A program made the translations under genes and the position numbers. 5,431 nucleotides of DNA. Source: JAJFKJ01 sp964443025. GTDB lineage: Bacteria > Pseudomonadota > Gammaproteobacteria > JABCZS01. Positions 1 through 5,431 of this stretch are shown here, in pieces; the first letter of the stretch is position 1, and each line of letters starts with the position of its first letter. The notes under the pieces were generated by a model. That model did no database searches and was not told where the DNA came from. It saw only the letters and a program-made list of their open reading frames with translations. The stretch lies in assembly GCA_964443025.1 (NCBI GenBank), contig CAYUEL010000128.1, positions 1 to 5,431 of the forward strand, read 5' to 3'.

Positions 1-575
1 CTGGTAGAACCATGGTATGTTTGTCCTAATGCAAGACAAAACACGGCTTTTGCTCCTGCTTTTTTTAGAAATTCTTCACACGCCATGATTGTTGAACCAG
101 ATGTCACCACATCATCTAACACGAGAACGACTTTACCTTGAATGGCTTCAGGGTTAACTACGTTAATGGAATCCTCATGTACTTTTGTATCACGACGTCC
201 CTTTCTTTTATGGCTGGGCTCTATGGCTGTTGTTCTTTTCAAAACATGGGTTGCGTCATTAAACCCTAATCCTGCTGTTTGTCCTTGTGTAGCAATTTCT
301 TTGGCTAGTCTTGTAATGCCATTAGAGTTTGCTTGTGAATTATCATGGGCCTTGCTTGAAGGTGCGACGGCAATGGCATCAATTCCATCGGGAAGAAACT
401 TGAGAATCATTGTGGCGACTTTAGTGCAGTCTTCTGCTGAAAAATTACCATCCTTAATGGCTAAAACTTTTTTGGTCCACACATCATTATTATATGCATT
501 TGTGTGCTTTTTTTGAAAATACCACCCAAGGGCGTAGGGGTTTTGAATATTTTTGCTATCAATAAATCCATACAT
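1..575 (-). CDS. ComF-like phosphoribosyltransferase-domain protein, 3' end cut by window; candidate ShosT-like toxin
   Basis: Reading the minus strand from an ATG at 575-573 gives an open frame of 191 codons that runs off the left edge without a stop. Near the visible C-terminus (about residues 149-162) is the PRPP-binding signature of type I phosphoribosyltransferases: a hydrophobic strand followed by LDDVVTSGST, with the Asp pair at 154-155 and the Thr-Ser-Gly-Ser-Thr loop at 158-162. A helix and the strand KAGAKAVFCLAL follow, as in ComF and related PRTases. An upstream strand (IDAIAVAPSSKA, residues 65-76) matches the ComF 'PvPss' region. The N-terminal Cys-rich zinc finger of true ComF is absent. 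The start is supported by an in-frame TAA 18 bp upstream and an AAGGGA Shine-Dalgarno-like stretch 9 nt before the ATG. The gene is divergent from a DprA-like gene, the pairing described for ShosTA. The fold is confident; substrate and toxin role are inferred. Confidence 0.88.
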   Translation of the reverse strand, partial: MYGFIDSKNIQNPYALGWYFQKKHTNAYNNDVWTKKVLAIKDGNFSAEDCTKVATMILKFLPDGIDAIAVAPSSKAHDNSQANSNGITRLAKEIATQGQTAGLGFNDATHVLKRTTAIEPSHKRKGRRDTKVHEDSINVVNPEAIQGKVVLVLDDVVTSGSTIMACEEFLKKAGAKAVFCLALGQTYHGST

Positions 576-623
576 AGATATAAATCCCTTTTAATAAGCA
601 TAATCCTTAAGCCTGAATTTATT

Positions 624-652
624 AAAGTAACGGTATCGTTCTCCACTGTCAA
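624..652 (-). promoter_or_regulatory. Candidate sigma70-type promoter for the phosphoribosyltransferase gene
   Basis: On the minus strand a perfect TTGACA -35 box (plus-strand TGTCAA at 647-652) is followed after 17 bp by TACTTT (plus-strand 624-629), which matches only three of six -10 positions. The start codon lies about 50 bp downstream at 575. The good -35 and correct spacing support it; the poor -10 means the true -10 may be one of the nearby AT-rich hexamers. Confidence 0.45.
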
Positions 653-669
653 GCAGAATATCAAACTGT

Positions 670-691
670 GCGTGGCTTTGAGTAACCACGC
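670..691. promoter_or_regulatory. Inverted repeat between divergent promoters, candidate operator
   Basis: Six-base arms GCGTGG (670-675) and CCACGC (686-691) are perfect inverted copies separated by 10 bp. They lie between the minus-strand TTGACA box (647-652) and the plus-strand extended -10 (694-702), covering the place where a -35 for the DprA-like gene would fall. The 16-bp spacing between arm centres is compatible with a dimeric regulator on one DNA face. This could allow shared control of both genes, but no regulator is identified and a 6-bp arm can arise by chance. Confidence 0.4.
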
Positions 692-693
692 CA

Positions 694-702
694 TGGTATA
701 AT
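694..702 (+). promoter_or_regulatory. Extended -10 promoter for the DprA-like gene
   Basis: The sequence TGGTATAAT carries a perfect TATAAT hexamer (697-702) preceded by the TGn extension of extended -10 promoters. No good -35 lies 16-18 bp upstream (best TGGCTT, 673-678), which extended -10 promoters tolerate. Transcription would begin near 709, giving a short leader of about 23 nt before the ATG at 732. Confidence 0.6.
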
Positions 703-731
703 TTTAAGCTAATAGGACTTAGGCAAACAGA

Positions 732-1955
732 ATGGATACTAAATTTGTACTTGCATTAGCAATCTTAGGAAAAATCAGTGAAAGCAAACTTGTTGAGATT
801 AGCTACTCTTCCGTAAATTGCGCGACCATCGGTGCACTTGTACACGTGCTAGCTCGAGAATTTTCTGTCACTGTATCGCAAAGCGACGTAGAAGCAGCCC
901 ATGATAAAGCATCTAAATTAATAGAGGAAATGACGAAAAAAAATATTACCGTTCTATCTCCCAAAAGCTTAGAATTTCCGGCCCGCCTAAAAACCATCCC
1001 TGAACCTCCCGCATTGCTGTTTGTTAAAGGTAATGTGCAAGCGCTTAACAATACGAGAGCGATCGCCATTATTGGTTCACGGGATGCCACTGATTTCGCA
1101 AGGCAGGGTGCGATGCAATTGGCAGAGCTTTTTACCAAAAATGGATATGTTATCATCAGTGGACTTGCGGTTGGTTGTGATAAAGCTGCACATCAGGGCT
1201 GTTTGAACGCAGGGGGACAAACAATTGCAGTCATGGCTCACGGTTTATATTATGTCTATCCTCAAGAAAATACCGATCTTGCAGAGCAAATAGTACGCAA
1301 TGGAGGTTGTTTAGTCAGCGAATACTTGCCCGGTGAAAAGGCTCAACGCCATTATTTTGTAAGGCGTGACAGAATACAAAGTGGTTTAAGCGATGGTGTT
1401 GTGGTTGCGCAAAGTGGTATACCCGGGGGCTCTCTTTATACGGCTGCTGCCTGCAAAAGGCAAAATCGACTATTAGCCTCTTTTGTTGTGCCTGAAAAAC
1501 TCAAAACTAGTGCATCATTTGCTGGGAATAAAAAGTTATTAACTGACGGTGCCTGTCCCATCCAAGCGATAGAAGAAATAAAGAGTTACCATGCTCGCAT
1601 GCACCCTGCATTTCCATTTGAAACAGATATTGGCCAATGGAATACTTTCTATAAGCGATGGTTTACGGTTGCTGATGCTCAGCAGGGTTTTCTTCCCAAT
1701 TTATTTACTGACAATTCATTGCTGGCTTCATCTGGGAAGAAAAAACCCTTAGAAGAAAAACAAGAAACAAACTCTAACGCTTCTGCACATAAAAAAGTGG
1801 CAATACAAAAGCAAGAGGATGAATTAGCAACTGTTGCTACAACCACAACCGCAACTACTCAAGATGGGATTTTTAAGCGCTATGGACAGACTACTCATAC
1901 AAAATCGCAAACTTTTATTTCTACCTATTTTTCTAAAAATAATGCTAAGAAATAA
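732..1955 (+). CDS. DprA/Smf-family protein with Rossmann-like domain and atypical tail; candidate ShosA-like antitoxin
   Basis: The 407-residue protein contains the DprA/Smf Rossmann-like fold at about 82-280. Visible family motifs in order are GSR (115-117), SGLAVGCD then AH (143-154), GQTIAV (162-167), YP (176-177), SE (196-197), RRDRI (211-215), GGSLYTA (232-238) and GNKKLLTDGA (265-274). DprA proteins bind single-stranded DNA and load RecA during transformation; Smf relatives also occur in defence and toxin-antitoxin modules. Here the usual FPxRNR is changed to FVRRDR. The C-terminus (about 330-407) is a Lys/Gln/Thr-rich low-complexity tail, not a recognisable winged-helix domain. The N-terminal 80 residues are divergent and helical. 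The ATG follows TTAGG by 8 nt. No def, fmt, smg or topA neighbour is present; instead it is divergent from a PRTase gene, which favours a specialised partner role over competence. Family assignment is firm; antitoxin role is inference. Confidence 0.9.
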   Translation: MDTKFVLALAILGKISESKLVEISYSSVNCATIGALVHVLAREFSVTVSQSDVEAAHDKASKLIEEMTKKNITVLSPKSLEFPARLKTIPEPPALLFVKGNVQALNNTRAIAIIGSRDATDFARQGAMQLAELFTKNGYVIISGLAVGCDKAAHQGCLNAGGQTIAVMAHGLYYVYPQENTDLAEQIVRNGGCLVSEYLPGEKAQRHYFVRRDRIQSGLSDGVVVAQSGIPGGSLYTAAACKRQNRLLASFVVPEKLKTSASFAGNKKLLTDGACPIQAIEEIKSYHARMHPAFPFETDIGQWNTFYKRWFTVADAQQGFLPNLFTDNSLLASSGKKKPLEEKQETNSNASAHKKVAIQKQEDELATVATTTTATTQDGIFKRYGQTTHTKSQTFISTYFSKNNAKK

Positions 1956-1969
1956 TGTTAAGCTGTAAT
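1956..1969. other. Convergent gene junction, no visible terminator
   Basis: Only 14 bp separate the TAA of the DprA-like gene (1953-1955) from the TAA of the minus-strand LRR/ankyrin gene (1970-1972). No GC-rich hairpin with a T-run is visible here or just inside either gene. The transcripts probably overlap at their 3' ends or stop by another mechanism. Confidence 0.6.
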
Positions 1970-4900
1970 TTACGTCATGTCAAAACTATTTTTATTATAA
2001 TAACCGCTTTTATTTTCAAACAAATCATTGCGCGCTTTGTCATCATTGCTGGTATTATTTTTAGAGGATGAATTTTCACGGCGTTGTTGTTCTTGGAACT
2101 CAAGCCACTGAGGTGTCATTATGCTCATGGCTTTCTCAAGATCATCTAATCTGGTTTGATGATGTTGAACCACAGCTGAAACAGGCATAGCCCCTTGCAT
2201 CATGGGGATAGTTGTTTCTTGTGATTGCACGCTGAGTAAGGGGCCATTGCCAACCACATGCGAAGAGCTGGGGTTTGATTGGGTGGTTTTTTTGCGCAAT
2301 GTTTCTAATTCTTTATGCGCTGATGCAGCAGTTTTTGCTGCTTCTTCGGCTTTCCTTTCCGCTTCTTCTGCTTTTCTTTGCATAGCCTCCCATTCCTCTC
2401 GTGTAATCACATGGGATTGAGAGGTTGCGGTAACATTTGTTATTGTAGTCGCAGTGTTGGTCACGCTGGTTTGTTGCACAGCGATGATATGAGTAGAAGT
2501 ATGCGTATAATCTTCCCCCATAATCACAGTCAATAAAATAGCCGCGCAATCAGATACACTTGCATTCTTAGGCTTACTATTTTCTTTCATATAAGCCAGT
2601 AATTCATTGGAATCCAATAGCGTGCGACTTTCTTCTGCAGTTAATTTTTTCCCTGATTTAATACGCTCGACAATTAAAGTACATTTATCTTGAATGTATT
2701 CAAGCGTTTTCTTTCCTTGTAGCGTAAGGCTTCGTGTCAAATAAGGTTCTTGAGCAATCGCTAATTGTAAAGCAACCGTCTTTGCAAATAGCGCCATAAC
2801 TTCTAAATCCAACCATCCCGAGAGATTTTGCGCAGCGCGATAACTACTAATACCATCTGCTACGCCAATTACTGTGGCCGCAAAACTTAAAAAAGGTGCT
2901 GCCGGAGGACATAAAGCACCTGCAACATTGCTAATGCCATTTGCGACTGTGGCACCTGTGCCTTGAGCAGCATCCACTTCGCCTGAACTGATGACTTTGG
3001 CCGCTAAAAAAGTTTGCCCAAGAAGCATTTTTAATGTTTGATAATAACGATTTAAACTTTCATTTTTTTGGATATAAGCCATTTCTGCGAGTGTTTGTGC
3101 ATCTAGGCCTGTTTGGGTTTCAACGGCCTCTAGGCGGCGGGTTAAATTTTCTTGGATTTCTTTAAAAGTCGTTAAAATAGGTAACATCAGGATAAGGTTA
3201 GCGCCCTGCTTGCTTAATATTTCCAATGTTTTTAGATTTTCTTGCGACAATGCGCTTAAGAAAATAAGATGTTGTTGCAACGCTGGATTAGCGAGTAATG
3301 GATTATCTGGCGCGGTTGGCACAGTTATTTGTGATTGCGATGTTGAAGTGACTGTGGGTTTAGCTGGAGCAGTTATAATTGTTGTATTAGAAAGATGATT
3401 AACAGGATTATTTTGTACTGAAGAAACGAGGGGAGAAGTACTCGTGGGAGTGGTTGCAATAGTGGTATTGGTACTGCTGACTGGTATTGGAGGTAAACTT
3501 AATTTCAGCTCTTCGGCAAGTTCTGCATAAGTAAGGCCCATAGTATTTTTCGTATCTTTATCAAGATTGCCGGGTAACAATACACCTAAAAGCTCTAAAT
3601 TTTTTTGATGTACGGCTAGATGTAATAGGGTGTCTTTGTTGGGTAATTGAGATTGGATATACTCACCGTATGGAAGGGTGTTAGTTAATAGGTGTTTGAC
3701 CTTGCTGATGTTTTTGGATTGGCATGCGAGTATGAGTGATTTTGATGAGGTTTTGTTTTGTGCTATCCGCCTCTCAACTTGTTTCATTGTGCTATTGTTG
3801 ATCCAATAACCAAGTTCAAGCGAGCTCAAGGTTATGTTCTGAGAAAAGCATTGTACGCCGACATCGCCGATTTTGTTACCCTCAAGGATAAGCGTGCTCA
3901 AGGTTTTGTTTTGAGATAAGTATTGCGCGCCGGCCGGGCCTATTTGGTTGTGTCTAAGGATAAGCGTGCTCAAGGTTTTGTTTTGAGCTAAATGTTGTGC
4001 GCCAGTATCACCGATTTGATTCCAACTAAGATCAACCCTACTCAGCGCTGTGTTATCTTTAAGTGCTTCGCAGAGCGTGAAAATGTTTGCATCAGTGATC
4101 TCTCTATTGCTTAAATCCAACGTTGTTAGGTTGGGATCATTCCTGCGTAACTGTTCGAATATAGCTTCAAGCTGTGTTTGAATAGACATGATTTTTTTAT
4201 TGCCACTACTCATGGATGTAGAGAGTTTGACTGAAGTAACACCAGGAGCATTTGAAGCTTGAGATGAGGTTTCTTTTTTATTTAGATTTGTATTATTGTT
4301 GTTGACAACAGAAGGAGGTGCAGGCGTCCAAGGCTTATATTTTGCTGAAGAAACAAGGGGAGAATTACCCGTGGGTGTGGTTGCAATAGTGGTATTAGCG
4401 TTAATGTTGGCAACAGGCAGTGGGGGTAAACCAAATGTTGGAGGTAAACTTAACTTCAGCTGTTCGGCAAGTTGTACATAAGTAAGGTCCATAGTATTTT
4501 TCGTATCTTTATCAAGATTGCCGGGTAACAATAAACTTAAAACCACTAGATTTCTTTGACGTACGGCTAGGTGTAACAGGGTGTCTTTATTGGGTAATTT
4601 GGATTGGATATACCAGCCGTATGGGAGTGTATTGGTTAGGAGGCGTTCGAGCGTTACTGCGCTGATATTTTGGGATTGGCAAGTGGCTATGAGTGAGTCT
4701 AATAAGGCTCTGTTTTGTATTAGGCGCATTTCGACTTGTTCTTTTGCATTATCGCTGATTGGGTTGCGGTAAAGGTTAAGCGTGCTCAAGGTTGTGCTCT
4801 GAGATAAGTATTGTGCACCGGCATCGCCGATTTGGTTATTGTAAAGGATAAGCGTGCTCAGGGTTTTGTTTTGAGATAAGTATTGTGCACCGACATCGCC

Positions 4901-5431
4901 GATTTGGTTATTGTAGAGAATAAGCGTGCTCAGGGTTTTGTTTTGAGATAAATATTGTGCGCCGGCAGGGCCTATTTTATTGTCGCCAAGTTCAAGCGTG
5001 CTCAAGGTTTTGTTTTGAGATAAGTATTGTGCGCCGGTATCGCCGATTTGGTTGTTACTAAGGTTAAGCGTGCTCAGCGCCGTGTTATCTATCAGCGCCC
5101 TGCAGAGCTTGAAAATGTCGGCATCAGTGAGCCCTTTAGAGCTTAAATTCAATGTTGTTAGGTTGGGATCATTGTTGCGCAAGCGTTGGAATATCGTTTT
5201 GAGCTCCTCTTCTCTAATACTCATGGTTGTAGAGGGCTTGGCTGAAGCAACGGCAGTAGCATTTGAAGCTTGAAGCGAGGGAGTGGTTACAGTAAAGGTA
5301 TTAGTATTGTTAACAGGTATTGGAGGTAAAGTAAATTTCAGCTGTTTGGCAAGTTCTGTATAAGTAAGGTCCATACTATTTTTCGTATCTTTATCAAGAT
5401 TGCCGGGTAACAATACACCTAAAAGCTCTAA
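1970..5431 (-). CDS. Large modular leucine-rich-repeat/ankyrin-like protein, 5' end cut by window
   Basis: At least 1153 residues are visible; residues are numbered here from the TTG at 5413, with six more in frame upstream to the edge. That TTG is not the real start: the preceding residues LELLGV restore an ankyrin-like repeat that recurs twice later. Order: end of an ankyrin-like unit (to 31), Thr-rich linker, LRR block 1 (85-236), ankyrin-like unit (237-325), Pro/Asn/Thr linker, LRR block 2 (429-555), ankyrin-like unit (556-642), linker (643-710), then a unique helical C-terminal part with a Gly/Ala-rich hydrophobic stretch (816-858), a Thr-rich segment (about 982-1000), a coiled coil (1003-1042) and a polar tail. 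The LRRs are 24-residue units of the form LSTLxLxxNxIGxxGAQYLS, like GALA/ribonuclease-inhibitor-type bacterial LRRs. Such repeats mediate protein binding. The architecture suits a host-interaction or secreted effector protein of an intracellular bacterium, but no enzyme domain or signal is recognised. No signal peptide can be assessed. Confidence 0.9.
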   Translation of the reverse strand, partial: LELLGVLLPGNLDKDTKNSMDLTYTELAKQLKFTLPPIPVNNTNTFTVTTPSLQASNATAVASAKPSTTMSIREEELKTIFQRLRNNDPNLTTLNLSSKGLTDADIFKLCRALIDNTALSTLNLSNNQIGDTGAQYLSQNKTLSTLELGDNKIGPAGAQYLSQNKTLSTLILYNNQIGDVGAQYLSQNKTLSTLILYNNQIGDAGAQYLSQSTTLSTLNLYRNPISDNAKEQVEMRLIQNRALLDSLIATCQSQNISAVTLERLLTNTLPYGWYIQSKLPNKDTLLHLAVRQRNLVVLSLLLPGNLDKDTKNTMDLTYVQLAEQLKLSLPPTFGLPPLPVANINANTTIATTPTGNSPLVSSAKYKPWTPAPPSVVNNNNTNLNKKETSSQASNAPGVTSVKLSTSMSSGNKKIMSIQTQLEAIFEQLRRNDPNLTTLDLSNREITDANIFTLCEALKDNTALSRVDLSWNQIGDTGAQHLAQNKTLSTLILRHNQIGPAGAQYLSQNKTLSTLILEGNKIGDVGVQCFSQNITLSSLELGYWINNSTMKQVERRIAQNKTSSKSLILACQSKNISKVKHLLTNTLPYGEYIQSQLPNKDTLLHLAVHQKNLELLGVLLPGNLDKDTKNTMGLTYAELAEELKLSLPPIPVSSTNTTIATTPTSTSPLVSSVQNNPVNHLSNTTIITAPAKPTVTSTSQSQITVPTAPDNPLLANPALQQHLIFLSALSQENLKTLEILSKQGANLILMLPILTTFKEIQENLTRRLEAVETQTGLDAQTLAEMAYIQKNESLNRYYQTLKMLLGQTFLAAKVISSGEVDAAQGTGATVANGISNVAGALCPPAAPFLSFAATVIGVADGISSYRAAQNLSGWLDLEVMALFAKTVALQLAIAQEPYLTRSLTLQGKKTLEYIQDKCTLIVERIKSGKKLTAEESRTLLDSNELLAYMKENSKPKNASVSDCAAILLTVIMGEDYTHTSTHIIAVQQTSVTNTATTITNVTATSQSHVITREEWEAMQRKAEEAERKAEEAAKTAASAHKELETLRKKTTQSNPSSSHVVGNGPLLSVQSQETTIPMMQGAMPVSAVVQHHQTRLDDLEKAMSIMTPQWLEFQEQQRRENSSSKNNTSNDDKARNDLFENKSGYYNKNSFDMT
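2288..2407 (-). other. Coiled-coil segment of the LRR/ankyrin protein
   Basis: Residues about 1003-1042 are a charged Ala/Glu/Lys heptad-like stretch (EEWEAMQRKAEEAERKAE, then EEAAKTAASAHKELETLRKK), a strong coiled-coil pattern. A second short helical stretch (HHQTRLDDLEKAMSIM, about 1084-1099) follows after a polar gap. It suggests oligomerisation or partner binding. Confidence 0.75.
2840..2968 (-). other. Gly/Ala-rich hydrophobic segment of the LRR/ankyrin protein
   Basis: Residues about 816-858 are rich in Gly, Ala, Val and Phe with a central PPAAP (ISNVAGALCPPAAPFLSF, then AATVIGVADGI). The two hydrophobic stretches split by a Pro pair could form a membrane-inserting helical hairpin or a buried amphipathic core. 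Small residues dominate, so true transmembrane status is uncertain. Confidence 0.5.
3488..3748 (-). repeat. Ankyrin-like module, copy C
   Basis: Encodes an 87-residue unit following LRR block 2 that parallels copy B: LACQSKNIS, LLTNTLPYG, KDTLLHLAVHQKNL and LLPGNLDKDTKN. It is two residues shorter in the first helical pair (ISKVKHLL against ISAVTLERLL). It is the last module before the unique C-terminal region. Confidence 0.8.
3749..4129 (-). repeat. LRR block 2: tandem 72-bp units, shorter than block 1
   Basis: The same 72-bp periodicity appears, with AGCGTGCTCA at 3891 and 3963 and decayed versions near 3819 and 4035. The block has three 24-residue units between a 28-residue cap (LTTLDLSNREITDANIF) and a degenerate end unit, one fewer full unit than block 1. 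The last units are more diverged (GVQCFSQNIT, then LGYWINNSTM). Confidence 0.88.
4439..4705 (-). repeat. Ankyrin-like module, copy B
   Basis: Encodes a unit of about 89 residues following LRR block 1: a helical pair with IATCQSQNIS and LLTNTLPYG, then KDTLLHLAVRQRNL and LLLPGNLDKDTKN. The TLLHLAV core matches the ankyrin TPLHLAA motif. Only about two ankyrin-like helical pairs are present per module, so it is a short or degenerate ankyrin element. Confidence 0.8.
4706..5161 (-). repeat. LRR block 1: tandem 72-bp units
   Basis: The decamer AGCGTGCTCA recurs at exact 72-bp steps at 4779, 4851, 4923, 4995 and 5067 on the plus strand, each marking the LSTL start of a 24-residue LRR. A longer 28-residue LRR caps the N-terminal side (LTTLNLSSKGLTDADIF) and a degenerate one ends the block. 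The units at 4779 and 4851 agree at 65 of 72 positions by hand count, so the array probably expanded by recent duplication. Confidence 0.9.
5321..5431 (-). repeat. Ankyrin-like module, copy A (partial, cut by window edge)
   Basis: Encodes LELLGVLLPGNLDKDTKN and the following LTY...LPP helix, the C-terminal end of the same unit found at 4439-4705 and 3488-3748. Positions 5377-5431 are identical, base for base, to 3544-3598. This shows that at least one further module of the gene lies beyond the window. Confidence 0.9.

Noticed and set aside
142..516. A plus-strand open frame of 124 codons opposite the PRTase gene
   Set aside because: It is antisense to a frame encoding a clear PRPP-binding signature, and its product shows no family motif.
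1926..1941. A/T-only inverted repeat (TATTTTT/AAAAATA) near the end of the DprA-like gene as a terminator
   Set aside because: The stem is pure A-T with a loop of only two bases at full length and lies in coding sequence; it would be too weak for an intrinsic terminator.
732..1955. The DprA-like gene as an ordinary competence gene dprA
   Set aside because: The FPxRNR motif is altered, the C-terminal domain is not recognisable, and the neighbours are not the usual def/fmt/smg/topA set; the symbol was therefore withheld.
1992..2003. Perfect 12-bp palindrome TTATTATAATAA just inside the LRR/ankyrin gene
   Set aside because: It is AT-only, falls on Tyr/Asn codons in an AT-rich stretch, and is expected by chance at this composition.
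2202..2549. Short open frames on both strands within the C-terminal part of the LRR/ankyrin gene
   Set aside because: They are frame shadows of the biased Ala/Glu/Lys and Thr codons; none has a Shine-Dalgarno site or recognisable product.
3749..5161. The regularly spaced 72-bp repeats as a CRISPR array or non-coding satellite
   Set aside because: The period is an exact multiple of three, the frame stays open throughout, and the translation is a canonical LRR pattern.

Overview
The window holds three protein genes and no RNA gene, insertion sequence or CRISPR array that I can see. Two of the genes are cut by the window edges. Base composition is moderately AT-rich. The large repeat protein combines leucine-rich repeats, ankyrin-like repeats, Thr/Pro-rich linkers, a Gly/Ala-rich hydrophobic stretch and a coiled coil. 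That combination is typical of host-associated gammaproteobacteria that live inside amoebae or other eukaryotic cells (the Legionella/Coxiella/Rickettsiella/Berkiella sort). This assignment is an inference from architecture only; no marker gene in the window fixes the taxonomy.

Layout. Positions 1-575 (minus strand) encode a phosphoribosyltransferase-fold protein of the ComF/PRTase type whose 3' end lies outside the window. Because it has no stop codon inside the window it is easily missed. A 156-bp divergent intergenic region (576-731) separates it from a plus-strand DprA/Smf-family gene (732-1955). This gap holds an extended -10 promoter for the DprA-like gene, a perfect TTGACA box for the phosphoribosyltransferase gene, and a GCGTGG...CCACGC inverted repeat between them. 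Only 14 bp after the DprA-like stop, a very long minus-strand gene ends convergently (1970-5431) and runs off the right edge. It is an LRR/ankyrin modular protein built from an internally duplicated unit of about 0.9 kb.

How the genes may work together. A divergently transcribed PRTase plus a DprA-like protein, away from any competence or def/fmt/topA context, resembles the ShosTA toxin-antitoxin anti-phage system (ShosT, a PRTase-domain toxin; ShosA, a DprA-like antitoxin). Sharing one short regulatory region fits co-regulation. This is the most interesting lead in the window, but it rests on domain pairing recalled from the literature rather than on a search. The LRR/ankyrin protein is more likely an unrelated neighbour, perhaps a host-interaction protein. 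Its 5' end is missing, so an N-terminal signal or domain cannot be judged. The apparent TTG start at 5413 is an artefact, because the reading frame and the ankyrin repeat continue to the window edge.
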